From: Muricauda sp. SCSIO 64092
GTDB lineage: Bacteria; Bacteroidota; Bacteroidia; Flavobacteriales; Flavobacteriaceae
Length of the DNA stretch: 64,000 nt
Assembly: GCF_023016285.1 (NCBI RefSeq)
Contig: NZ_CP095413.1
Location: forward strand, 1,612,001 to 1,676,000
Reading direction: 5' to 3'
The position numbers were made by a program, and so were the translations under genes. Shown here piece after piece: positions 54,998-63,343 of this stretch. Numbering within the stretch: the stretch's first letter is position 1; each line of letters starts with the position of its first letter. The notes under the pieces are model-generated. The model made no database searches. It was not told the origin of the DNA and saw nothing but the letters and a program-made list of their open reading frames with translations.

Positions 54998-56395
54998 TTA
55001 GTCTTCTTTGTTCCAAAAAGCATCCACGTATTGAGGACCTAACTTTCCATAGCCAAAGGCATCGTCCAATTGTCTGGCGATATCCCTGCCCACTGGGGCA
55101 CTCACTACCATTTCCGACAGGAAGTGTACCCAATTATCAATTTTATTGTACGGACACACAGTGAGACAAACACCACAGGCCACTCCCATCTTTTCCCATT
55201 GGCTAAAACATCTTTCATTGTTCTGATACCATTTTTTTACCCCAGGATTGGAGGAAATAGAATTGAATTCAGGGTTCAATGAAGGCTCGTCCTCCAGGCT
55301 AATAGCGTTCGATGGGCAGGCTTCCGCACATTTTTTACATTTGACACAAAAGTCCTGTACACCAAAGCTAATGGGCTTGTCCGGTGGAAGTTCCAAATCC
55401 GTAAATACTTTGGCGAGCCTTACCCGTGAACCGTGCTTTTCTGAAATGAGTGTTCCCATGCGGCTGATTTCTCCCAGACCGGCCTGTATGGCTATGGGAA
55501 TACTTACGCCCACATCGTTTCCTGCTGGTATAGCTTTGTAACCCAGTTGGTTGAGGAATACGGCTACTTTATGGCTTACTTCGGTCATATGGGAATACTC
55601 CAGAGCGGCGGATGCGTCGCTCAAGCCTCCTTGGGCCCTTAATGCATCATAGTCCATTTCAAAAGTGAATGCGATTACACTTTTTACCTCAAAAGGAAAT
55701 TTGATTTCTTCATGAGGGGCATCCTCTGGCGCCACCCCGTCCAAAAGGACGGACTCCACATCGAATTGTTTGGTGTAGACCCATCTTTCATCGTAAGGGG
55801 CAATGCCCACTTCGTCCGCTCCCAAGAAAAGTGCTGCCCGTTTTACGTATTTTTTTGCTTCTTCCAGAGATTCAAAGATATAGGGCTCTTTACGTTTTGG
55901 ATTGGAGAACTTGTCCCAGTCGTTCAAGGGACCTGTGTTGGCCAGGCCAGAGTTACTAAGCGGGGCACCTTCGTCATGGCCGGCCCAAGCGGCACGCCCA
56001 AGGGCATGTTCAACGGGACCATAGCCTTTTAGGTGTTCGTTGGGGTTGGGAACTTCGGATGCATCCTTAAGTAGAAAGGAAATGCCCCTCCCTCCCGGCT
56101 TGTAATACTTGGGATCCCAGCCCCATCGACCAAAAATGATGTTCTTTTGGTCCATACGCTGGTAGTCCGGTGAAATTTCATAGGCATCATCTATGGTCTC
56201 GTATTCCTTCCTAAAAAGGGAAAACGATTTTTTTCCCGTCTTTTTGGTTTCCGGTTGTACCGATGATAATGGATTTCCTTCACCGGACAAGTTCGCAATG
56301 CCTGTACCAACGAGGGAAGTTCCTAAACCGGCGACCGTGGCCTTTTTTAAAAAGGCCCTTCGCCCTGTTTCTTTTGAATTGTTAGCAGTCCCCAT
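54998..56395 (-). CDS. rdhA: reductive dehalogenase catalytic subunit (cobamide and two 4Fe-4S clusters)
   Basis: 465 aa. A Tat signal, TGRRAFLKKATVAGLG, indicates export to the periplasm. The two 4Fe-4S motifs are Cys350-x2-Cys353-x2-Cys356-x3-Cys360-Pro, and Cys396-x10-Cys407-x2-Cys410-x3-Cys414-Pro. Tyr267 (LEYSHM), Asn293 (PAGND) and Arg326 (SRVRL) have the 26- and 33-residue spacing of the PceA active-site Tyr246/Asn272/Arg305, so the site looks functional. It would reductively remove a halogen using cobamide, receiving electrons from membrane partners. Neighbours: TetR 11 bp upstream, RdhB-like downstream. The halogenated substrate cannot be predicted. Confidence 0.92.
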   Translation of the reverse strand: MGTANNSKETGRRAFLKKATVAGLGTSLVGTGIANLSGEGNPLSSVQPETKKTGKKSFSLFRKEYETIDDAYEISPDYQRMDQKNIIFGRWGWDPKYYKPGGRGISFLLKDASEVPNPNEHLKGYGPVEHALGRAAWAGHDEGAPLSNSGLANTGPLNDWDKFSNPKRKEPYIFESLEEAKKYVKRAALFLGADEVGIAPYDERWVYTKQFDVESVLLDGVAPEDAPHEEIKFPFEVKSVIAFTFEMDYDALRAQGGLSDASAALEYSHMTEVSHKVAVFLNQLGYKAIPAGNDVGVSIPIAIQAGLGEISRMGTLISEKHGSRVRLAKVFTDLELPPDKPISFGVQDFCVKCKKCAEACPSNAISLEDEPSLNPEFNSISSNPGVKKWYQNNERCFSQWEKMGVACGVCLTVCPYNKIDNWVHFLSEMVVSAPVGRDIARQLDDAFGYGKLGPQYVDAFWNKED

Positions 56396-56406
56396 ATTTT
56401 TCTAGA

Positions 56407-57021
56407 TTACCATGTGGTTTTAATGCCCAACAATTGGCTTAAGAAACCATTGATTTGTTGGATAAGTTGTTCATCCGTATAATCCTTATAAAGGCTATCG
56501 TAATTGACAAAAAAGCCCCAAAAAAAGGTATAGATACATTTTGCGCTAAATGCGGCATCAAGAGCGGCACCAAAGATTCCCATTTGCTTACCTTCTTTGA
56601 TAGTATCCTCCAAGGCAGGAACCACAATCTCCTCAACAGAGGGAATTTGATCATCCATATTGGCCAACCCGCTTGGCGGTTGTTGCTTTAACCGTATAAG
56701 GACAAATACTTGATGATTTTTACGATGACGGTCTCCCAGTAGGTGTCGTACAAAGTCCTTGATCCGTTCTGCCGGATCGTGGTCATTTTCCAAATAACGG
56801 GCCACCAGTTTTAGGGCTTCCTTGCTGTTTTCCTCTATGATGGCCCTAAAAATTGCCTGTTTGTTCTTAAAGTGCCAATAAAAGGCTCCGCGGGTGAGGC
56901 CGGCATCTGCGGCAATATCCTCCAGTTTCGTGGCCGAGAAGCCCTCAAGGATAAAACGCCTTGTGGCGCATTCAACAAGTAATCTTCTGGTTTTCTCGGT
57001 TTCCTCTACTGTCTTTCGCAT
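56407..57021 (-). CDS. TetR/AcrR family regulator of the rdh operon
   Basis: 204 aa. The HTH is TRRFILEGFSATKLEDIAAD with AGLTRGAFYWHFKNKQAIFR, close to AcrR. The rest is a typical helical ligand-binding domain. It is second in the operon, 12 bp after the 38-aa gene and 11 bp before rdhA, so it should sense the substrate and autoregulate. Most described rdh loci use CRP-type, MarR or two-component regulators, so TetR control is of note. A matching palindrome is at 57192-57209. Confidence 0.9.
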   Translation of the reverse strand: MRKTVEETEKTRRLLVECATRRFILEGFSATKLEDIAADAGLTRGAFYWHFKNKQAIFRAIIEENSKEALKLVARYLENDHDPAERIKDFVRHLLGDRHRKNHQVFVLIRLKQQPPSGLANMDDQIPSVEEIVVPALEDTIKEGKQMGIFGAALDAAFSAKCIYTFFWGFFVNYDSLYKDYTDEQLIQQINGFLSQLLGIKTTW

Positions 57022-57033
57022 CCTTGATTTTGT

Positions 57034-57150
57034 TTACAGGCTTCCCGAAACAAGCAGCATTCCAACAAAAAAGATGAGTGCACCTATTGCCAGCAAGTAA
57101 AAGACATCCTCTTTACGAATCGTGAAACCTATTTTCGAAATTCTTGACAT
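57034..57150 (-). CDS. 38-aa membrane microprotein at the 5' end of the rdh operon
   Basis: Starts MSRISKIGFTIRKEDVFYLL and has one membrane helix (about 17-36, FYLLAIGALIFFVGMLLVSG). It lies 12 bp before the TetR gene and just behind the operator region, making it the first gene of the transcript. Its size and hydrophobicity recall small membrane helpers, and a companion of similar size ends the operon. No known family. Confidence 0.5.
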   Translation of the reverse strand: MSRISKIGFTIRKEDVFYLLAIGALIFFVGMLLVSGSL

Positions 57151-57191
57151 GATTAATTTTTTTAAGTGATAGATAAATCGTGAGTTAATAA

Positions 57192-57209
57192 ACATACACG
57201 AATGTATGT
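57192..57209. promoter_or_regulatory. TetR-type operator palindrome of the rdh operon
   Basis: ACATACA-CGAA-TGTATGT is a perfect inverted repeat (7-bp arms, 4-bp spacer). It is similar in style to the AcrR operator and sits 42 bp upstream of the first operon gene. A TATGTTTA sequence on the minus strand overlaps it, a weak -7 candidate. The remaining part of 57151-57430 shows no gene. Confidence 0.7.
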
Positions 57210-57430
57210 ATAATTAAATTAAAGAAGACTGATTTTTATCAGTTTTATATTTTTTAACACTTCATCAGAATTCTTTTCTTGCCGCTTGATAAGAACGGTA
57301 GATAGTTTTGATATCACCAAAGGACAAAGTTCAATGCTGATGTTAAGACAGTTACCTCAAATGAAACACCTCAGGAAAGGTCTAGTTTTCATTTTAAAGC
57401 ACTTTTGGACCATTTGGTTGCAAGTGGTCC

Positions 57431-57889
57431 TTATTTCTTAATGGTAAATGATGCCGTAAGCCCGACACAAAAATTTTGTGGAAGTCTCTCTACTCCAAAA
57501 ATGGCTCTCGAATGTTCTCCCTTTTGATCAAGGACCTTTACGAAAAGGTCGGAAGCTCCATTGACTACCATTGGTGACTCGTCCCAAGTTTCACCGGATT
57601 GGAAGTAGGCATCGATATGGTTTAACCCTATGATTTTTTCAAATCCGATTTTCTTTTTTATCTGTGCCAAAACATTCAAAGCACAGAGTTCCATTGCTTT
57701 GTATCCTTCTTCCGTTGTTATTTCATTTCCCAATCTTCCTTGATATTGGTATACTCCATTCAAAATTGGAAATTGAATTGCGATATAGGCAATGTTCCCT
57801 CTTATGTTAACAGATACGTAATTCCCGCCTGGAGTGGATATATGCGGTAATTCAAAACCGAACTTTTCTAAATTGCCTTCTGGTGTCAT
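57431..57889 (-). CDS. RidA-family protein
   Basis: 152 aa from MTPEGNLEKFGFELP at 57889. Conserved parts are YVSVNIRGNIAYIAIQFPIL, ALNVLAQIKKKIGFEKIIGL and the C-terminal RAIFGVERLPQNFCVGL; the length and the RxxxGVxxLP motif fit the longer YjgF/YoaB-like subgroup (about 155 aa). RidA proteins hydrolyse reactive enamines or imines; this subgroup has less certain activity. It is cytosolic. Confidence 0.85.
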   Translation of the reverse strand: MTPEGNLEKFGFELPHISTPGGNYVSVNIRGNIAYIAIQFPILNGVYQYQGRLGNEITTEEGYKAMELCALNVLAQIKKKIGFEKIIGLNHIDAYFQSGETWDESPMVVNGASDLFVKVLDQKGEHSRAIFGVERLPQNFCVGLTASFTIKK

Positions 57890-57898
57890 TCTTTGCAA

Positions 57899-58392
57899 AT
57901 ATGTAAACCGGTTAGTAAAAGCAAGTTAATCCCTAAAGGTGTTTGCGGTACAGTATTCTTACAGTTTTTTATGCCTGTACCGATAAAAATCATTGGTCAA
58001 TGTGACGGTAAAGCCCATCAGTATACCGGCTTGAATGACCAATTCATCCCTGAAAATACAGGTTGAACGGGTCATTGGTTCAATTTCCGTTTTATTGTCC
58101 CGAACACGCACAAATCCGCTTTTTCCCTCGTTTGAATCAGAAAACCCTTCTCGTCCATCCTTTCCCAAGGAATAAAATGGCTTCCCAATGGGACAAATCC
58201 TTGGATGGTTAAATTAAAAAAATCCGTTTTCTTCTCAATCCACCTTCGGGCAACCTCAAAATCAAGATTGCGTTAGGTATTACGTATCAAGGCGACCTAT
58301 GAAAAGGGGTACCATACAATTCCATTGGTAATCCATAATTTTACCAAAAAATGGTTTATCCTTCCATTTAGCTAAAGAAAAAGAAAAAAACT
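57899..58392. other. mostly gene-free stretch with a doubtful small frame
   Basis: A 69-codon minus-strand frame (57959-58168) has a protein-like end, RDELVIQAGILMGFTVTLTN, but no start context, domain or neighbour support; it could be a gene remnant. Nothing else is visible before msrB. Confidence 0.3.
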
Positions 58393-58923
58393 ATGAGGTT
58401 ATCGCTTATTTTACTTCTTAGCCTGGCCTATATGACTGTGGCTAGCCAGACAAAATCCGATTCAAAAGACGAAAATTACCCCTACCCCATTCAAAAGACG
58501 GATGAAGAGTGGAAGAAGATGCTTTCGGATGAGCAATTTTACATACTGCGCCAACAGGGTACGGAGTATGCTTTTTCCGGAGCCTATTGGGATAACAAGA
58601 AAAAGGGAACCTATTACTCTGCCGCTACTGGTCAGCCCTTATTCAGCTCCGAACATAAGTATAGATCAGGTACGGGATGGCCCAGCTTTTACAAACCAAT
58701 TGATGAAAATGCCGTCAAAGAGATTGTCGATAGAAGTCACGGCATGGTCCGTACGGAAGTAGTTGATAGTGGAAGCGGTTCCCATCTGGGTCATGTATTT
58801 AATGATGGTCCAGCACCAACAGGACTGCGGTATTGCATGAACTCCGCTTCGCTGCTATTTGTGGCAGATGGTGAGGAATTACCGGCAATAGTGAAAGAAT
58901 GGAAAGCTAAGTATGGTAACTAA
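58393..58923 (+). CDS. msrB: exported peptide-methionine (R)-S-oxide reductase
   Basis: 176 aa. A signal peptide ([20 protein letters not shown]) sends it to the periplasm, where it repairs oxidised methionine. The MsrB core has [25 protein letters not shown] and catalytic Cys148 in [13 protein letters not shown]. The zinc-binding CxxC positions are lost: the usual C-x2-C before GxPLF is replaced ([11 protein letters not shown]), so this is a zinc-free MsrB. It stands alone; a possible regulatory tie to the preceding region is not seen. Confidence 0.93.
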   Translation: MRLSLILLLSLAYMTVASQTKSDSKDENYPYPIQKTDEEWKKMLSDEQFYILRQQGTEYAFSGAYWDNKKKGTYYSAATGQPLFSSEHKYRSGTGWPSFYKPIDENAVKEIVDRSHGMVRTEVVDSGSGSHLGHVFNDGPAPTGLRYCMNSASLLFVADGEELPAIVKEWKAKYGN

Positions 58924-59249
58924 TTCTTTTCAATTCCAAGCCTAAAATCAGCAATCATCCTGCATTGATCTTTTTAACAAAATCGCCTCCCACCTAAGAA
59001 ATAAGCATCGCAGACCCGCACATTTTTTTAACCGAGCTGCTAGGGGCAGTTGAAAAACGACAATGACATTAGTAAATTTGCTGTAAAAAGACAGGACGGC
59101 AAAAAAGGAAAGCCCACCGGAAGACGAATGCTACCGGCTTGCCATACGCTGAAAACAAACCCATGATAATGGCCTTACTCCAAAGCTTGTGCTATGGACC
59201 GGCGTGTAAGAAGTTCTGAATTACATTCGTATTAATACGTTGATGATAT
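58924..59249. other. gene-free stretch before selO
   Basis: 326 bp with no trustworthy open frame. The stretch near 59090-59170 is GC-richer with partial inverted repeats (CCGGAAGAC / ACCGGC), but no clear element. Confidence 0.35.
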
Positions 59250-60714
59250 ATGCTCACAGACATCAAGAAACATGATTGGCGGTTAGAAAATACCTATGCA
59301 GGGTTACCGACCGTTTTTTTTAGCCTTCAACGACCCGTGCCGGTCGCAAAGCCGGAAATCGTATGTTTCAATGAAAGGTTGGCGAATGATTTGGGTCTCG
59401 GATTTTTAAATTAATGATAAAGAAAATAATGTCGGTTATTTTTCAGGGAACCAGATTCCTGATGGAGCCAAGCCTTTGGCACAAGCATATGCTGGGCACC
59501 AGTTTGGCCATTTTACCATGTTGGGCGATGGCAGGGCCATTTTACTGGGCGAACAGCTTGACGCTATGGGCAAAAGATTCGACATCCAATTAAAGGGTTC
59601 GGGGCAAACACCATACTCCCGGCGCGGTGATGGCAGGGCAACCCTGTATTCCATGCTGCGCGAATACCTGATTAGTGAATCCATACACCATTTAGGTATA
59701 CCCACCACCCGGAGCCTGTCCGTAGTTTCGACCGGAGAGCAGGTTTTTCGTGGAGAGCGGCACAACGGTGCCGTGCTAACGCGTACGGCAGATAGCCATA
59801 TACGTGTGGGCACCTTTGAGTACGCCCGTAATTTTTGTTCTACGGAAGATTTACAAGCGCTCACCACCTACACCATCCAAAGGCACTATCCTGAACTAAC
59901 GGATACGGACAATCCGGCCCTTGAACTGTTAAAGGCCGTTATGCACAGACAAATCGATCTGGTTGTCCATTGGATGCAGGTAGGATTTATCCACGGGGTG
60001 ATGAATACCGACAACATGAGTATTGCCGGCGAGACCATTGACTATGGCCCATGTGCTTTTATGAATTCCTACAATCCCAGGACCGTTTTTAGTTCAATTG
60101 ATACCCAAGGCCGCTATGCCTTTGGCAATCAATCCTATATTGCCCATTGGAACTTAGCGATCTTTGCCAGCGCCCTCTTGCCCCTGATTTCGGAAAACCA
60201 GAAAAAAGCCGTGGATCTGGCCAAGGAAGTTATCGAAGGATTTCAGCAGACATTTACCGAAAAATGGTACAACATGATGTGTGGTAAGCTGGGTATTTTG
60301 AATCCCAAGGACAAGGATAAAGACTTGGTGGATGGACTGCTCTCGTTAATGGAAACCAACAGGTCCGATTATACGCAAGTATTTTTGGCCTTACAACAAG
60401 ATAAAGAATCCGATGAATCCCTTTTTGACTTAGCGGAATTTAGCGGTTGGATGCAAAAATGGAAAAATGAACATCTCAGGGACCAGGGTAAAACACCAAG
60501 CTTGGAACTAATGAAAAAATTAAACCCCAGGGTCATCCCACGCAACCATTGGGTAGAAGATGTTCTGGAAGCTGCCGTTCAAGGCGATATGGCACCCTTT
60601 GACCAATTGCTGGGCCTACTCTCCAAACCTTACGATAATCATCCCGATCAACTACAATTTCAACAAATACCCGCAGGTTTTGATGCACGTTATCAGACTT
60701 TTTGCGGCACGTAA
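59250..60714 (+). pseudogene. selO: protein adenylyltransferase SelO (frameshifted)
   Basis: The first part, MLTDIKKHDWRLENTYAGLP from 59250, ends in a stop at 59411-59413 (FLN). The rest continues in another frame from about 59417 (NVGYFSGNQIPDGAKPLAQ). Removing one base near 59411-59416 restores a single frame of 487 codons, normal SelO length. The C-terminal part keeps the kinase-like core: LAQAYAGHQFGHFTML, FIHGVMNTDNMSIAGETIDY with metal-binding DN and DYGP, and the ending YQTFCGT. SelO AMPylates redox proteins. As given it is interrupted: a recent pseudogene or a sequencing error. An internal in-frame start at 59476 would give 412 aa lacking the N-terminus. Confidence 0.8.
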
Positions 60715-61064
60715 AAAACAGGGTGCCTAAAAAAACAGCCCCTAACATTTTATAGCAAACCGTAGCCAGATAGCACTACATTTCAGTGTTTTACATGTAT
60801 TGAACATATAGTGCTTTGATGGGTATTCCCTTTACAATGCCAAAGGTTTCCTATCCTTGTTGGTTAGTTTGTAATTCCCTCCAGTTCTGAAAAGCCAATG
60901 ATCAACGGGAATTGATTGGCCAATACGTTTGATCTAAAACTTGTCGTTTTGTAGCACTTCCAGCTTCATTAAATTACGCATATCAATTATTTTTATAGTA
61001 CCAATGCCATGCCTACAATTATGAGTCCAATAGGCGTATTTGGTCGATTTAAATACTATAGAAA
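60715..61064. other. gene-free stretch
   Basis: 350 bp after selO, before the GNAT/YoaP gene. No gene or clear hairpin is seen. Confidence 0.35.
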
Positions 61065-61841
61065 ATGAACAACTTTATTGAACTAAACACGAAAAACATT
61101 GCTTCGGAGCACATTTGTTGTGCCTTCTCGGACAAGAAGTGCTCAGACAGTTATCAAGCTAAAAAAGATTGGCTCAAAAAGGAGTTCGACAATGGATACG
61201 TCTTTAGGCGGCTTGATGAAAGGGCCAAGGTTTTTATTGAATACGGACCGGCTGAAAATGCCTGGGTCCCCATAAAAGCACCCAATTATTTAAACGTTAA
61301 CTGTTTTTGGGTTTCAGGGAAATACAAGAAAAACGGATACGGTAAAGCGCTTTTGCAATCGGCAATTGAAGATGCAAAAGAACAAAACAGGAATGGATTG
61401 GTAACTGTTGTCGGGACAAAAAAATTCCATTTTATGAGTGATACCAAATGGCTATTGCGACAGGGATTTGAAGAAGTAGAAAAGATTACAAGTGGTTTCA
61501 GTTTGTTGGCACTAAAATTCAGTGACCGTTCCGAACAGCCTAAATTCAATGCATCCGTTATAAGTGGCGAATGCCCGGACAAAGAAGGAATTGTAGTCTA
61601 TTATTCGAACCGATGTCCCTTTGCGGAATTTCACGCTAAAAACTCCTTGGTGGAGACGGCGGAAAAGCGAAATCTGCCCTTAAAGGTCATCAAGCTCAAG
61701 ACCATGGAAGAAGCCCAAAGTGCCCCAAGCCCTGCAACCATTTTTAGTCTATTTTTAGACGGGAAATTTATGACAACGGACTTAAGCGTGTGTATGGACA
61801 GTCGGTTTGACAAAGTAATTGAGAAATTGAAAAAATTATAA
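61065..61841 (+). CDS. GNAT acetyltransferase with YoaP-like C-terminal domain
   Basis: 258 aa. Residues about 1-150 are a GNAT fold: CFWVSGKYKKNGYGKALLQS contains the acetyl-CoA-binding GKYKKNGYGK loop, then LLRQGFEEVEKI. The C-terminal part (about 175-258) is the YoaP domain: GIVVYYSNRCPFAEFHAKNS and IFSLFLDGKFMTTDLSVC. Such fusions are widespread in Firmicutes and Bacteroidota with unknown substrate. A 35-aa membrane gene follows 1 bp later. Confidence 0.88.
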   Translation: MNNFIELNTKNIASEHICCAFSDKKCSDSYQAKKDWLKKEFDNGYVFRRLDERAKVFIEYGPAENAWVPIKAPNYLNVNCFWVSGKYKKNGYGKALLQSAIEDAKEQNRNGLVTVVGTKKFHFMSDTKWLLRQGFEEVEKITSGFSLLALKFSDRSEQPKFNASVISGECPDKEGIVVYYSNRCPFAEFHAKNSLVETAEKRNLPLKVIKLKTMEEAQSAPSPATIFSLFLDGKFMTTDLSVCMDSRFDKVIEKLKKL

Positions 61842-61842
61842 A

Positions 61843-61950
61843 ATGGATAACAAAAAGAAAAAAAACTGGAGGGCCTTTGCCATTGGAATTTTGGCAGGGG
61901 TTATTTTATACCATTTGCTATTTAATGTGATTATTCCAAATCTATTTTAA
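61843..61950 (+). CDS. 35-aa membrane microprotein
   Basis: MDNKKKKNWRAFAIGILAGV then a hydrophobic stretch ending VIIPNLF: a basic start and one helix (about 10-31). It begins 1 base after the acetyltransferase stop, so it is probably cotranscribed and translationally coupled. Not recognised. Confidence 0.5.
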   Translation: MDNKKKKNWRAFAIGILAGVILYHLLFNVIIPNLF

Positions 61951-61984
61951 AACCGAGAGTCCAAATAAAGGATTTTCAATATTT

Positions 61985-62332
61985 ATGTCCATTTATAAAA
62001 TCGCAGCATTTCTTTTAATGTCAGGTTATATAGGATTTGGTCAAGACGTGAAAATGAGGTCATTGAATGATTTAATAAATGAAGAAGAACCAGGATGGGA
62101 GCTGGTTTCAGATTGGATACGTCAAGCAACCAATAGAGTTGAAGTGCTTGAGAAAGTGGAAGCCCAAGCGGAAACTGCGCTTTACCAAACTCAAGTTGCT
62201 ACGCGTTCTCCAATGGGTTCCATAATATTTGAAACAGGGGGCATCTTAGTTGATAGTGGTTGGATTCGTATTCTAAGTCCCGCCAGGATAAAAAATGGTC
62301 AAGGCATCCCATTACGGCTGAATAACCATTAG
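61985..62332 (+). CDS. truncated DUF2625 protein
   Basis: 115 aa. A signal-like start (MSIYKIAAFLLMSGYIGFGQ) is followed by the first half of DUF2625: RSLNDLINEEEPGWELVSDW, then TRSPMGSIIFETGGILVDSG and WIRIL. Family members are about twice as long. After WIRIL the reading departs from the family (SPARIKNGQGIPLRLNNH), so the gene is likely 3'-truncated. Its last 4 bases overlap the end of the convergent sigma factor gene. Function of the family is unknown. Confidence 0.7.
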   Translation: MSIYKIAAFLLMSGYIGFGQDVKMRSLNDLINEEEPGWELVSDWIRQATNRVEVLEKVEAQAETALYQTQVATRSPMGSIIFETGGILVDSGWIRILSPARIKNGQGIPLRLNNH

Positions 62333-62901
62333 CATCCGTGCTTTAAAATTTTAACCGAAAATCTATTGAAGAAAAGGAAAAGCGGGGCTTTGCTGAATCC
62401 TTCACGTATTTTTTTATACGCTATACGCATTTGTGATTCCACTGTTTTAATTGAAATTTGCAACTGTGCCGCGATTTCATGGTACTTTTTCCCTTCCCGC
62501 TTATTTAAAAGTAAAATCTCCTTACATTTTGGTGGCAATTCCTCAATTATCGCTATCAATTTTTTTGTCCTTTTATTGGCGTCTGCCCCGGATTCATGCA
62601 CACGATCAGAAAGGGCCTGTATTTTTAATTCATCGTACAGTTGATGTCGCGATTGCTCTTTTCTGTATTGATCATGGGCCATGGTGAACAGATATTTTCT
62701 CAAGGAAGAAACCTTGCCCAGATTGTTCCTTTTCACCCATAAGTTGGTAAAGCATTGTTGCACAATATCCTTTGCACTTTCACGGTCATGCGTAAAAGTG
62801 GTCGTATAAGCCAATAAGCTATCATATGTATCATCAAAAAGGCTTCTAAATGCCCTACGGTCACACGCACGTATGCTTTCCCGCAACGTTTTGCAATCCA
62901 T
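62329..62901 (-). CDS. ECF-type RNA polymerase sigma-70 factor
   Basis: 190 aa. Region 2 includes RAFRSLFDDTYDSLLAYTTT, then SAKDIVQQCFTNLWVKRNNL, and region 4 IEELPPKCKEILLLNKREGK with YHEIAAQLQISIKTVESQMR, the FecI-like/Bacteroidota ECF form. In this phylum such sigmas usually pair with a FecR-type anti-sigma and a SusC/D or TonB locus. Here the 3' neighbour is a truncated convergent gene and no anti-sigma follows, so it is an orphan whose targets are unknown. Confidence 0.92.
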   Translation of the reverse strand: MDCKTLRESIRACDRRAFRSLFDDTYDSLLAYTTTFTHDRESAKDIVQQCFTNLWVKRNNLGKVSSLRKYLFTMAHDQYRKEQSRHQLYDELKIQALSDRVHESGADANKRTKKLIAIIEELPPKCKEILLLNKREGKKYHEIAAQLQISIKTVESQMRIAYKKIREGFSKAPLFLFFNRFSVKILKHGC

Positions 62902-63020
62902 ACAAATAGCGCAATTTCATTACTAAATAGATACAAATATTAATTTTTTTTTAAACTTTTCTTAAGGGTTTTCTAAAATGTTTACGTCTTTACTATGAAT
63001 TGAACATTAAAAATGTTGGA

Positions 63021-63155
63021 TTGAAAAAGTTGACAAGAAAATATTTTACCAATTCCCTGAGCGACCTGGGATCGGAAAAGCTACTTGAATTATTGCAAAA
63101 GCAAGAGCATCAAAAAAAGTGGCGTGAAGGATATGCAGATTTACCGTTTCCATAA
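63021..63155 (+). pseudogene. possible FecR-like N-terminal remnant
   Basis: A TTG-start frame of 44 codons reads KKLTRKYFTNSLSDLGSEKL and on to WREGYADLPFP. The pattern of a K/R-x-YF, a short loop and LLELL helix resembles the N-terminus of FecR anti-sigma factors in Bacteroidota, but this is tentative. In another frame the end of this stretch belongs to the mutarotase remnant, so the two were fused by a deletion. Confidence 0.35.
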
Positions 63156-63331
63156 CAGGCTCTTTATGATCATGGAAGTGGAGGATTTCCTTTGAAAAGA
63201 AGAATAAAATGAATTTAACCAATGCTATGGTACAGCAATGGGAAACCTTGATGGGGAAATATCAATAGCCGCTTCCATTGGCCAGGCGAGGGGAAAAATG
63301 GGCGTTGATGCAAAAAATATTTCAATTGTAA
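63096..63331 (+). pseudogene. degenerate L-rhamnose/L-fucose mutarotase (RhaM/DUF718-like)
   Basis: In three pieces the plus strand encodes a mutarotase: KSIKKSGVKDMQIYRFHNRL with FMIMEVEDF (63096-63192); after a frameshift FEKKNKMNLTNAMVQQWETL with MGKYQ (to 63265); then after a TAG nonsense codon at 63266-63268 PLPLARRGEKWALMQKIFQL to TAA at 63329. The order and motifs are those of the family C-terminal two-thirds; the N-terminus is missing. One frameshift and one stop make it a clear pseudogene. It precedes an alpha-hydroxy-acid dehydrogenase, suggesting a former fucose or rhamnose catabolic cluster. Confidence 0.75.
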
Positions 63332-63343
63332 TTCCAGTTCAAT

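Noticed and set aside
54998..56395. epoxyqueuosine reductase QueG as an alternative for the Fe-S/cobamide protein
   Set aside because: QueG is cytosolic, without Tat signal and without RdhB/RdhC-like membrane partners; the Tyr/Asn/Arg spacing follows PceA.
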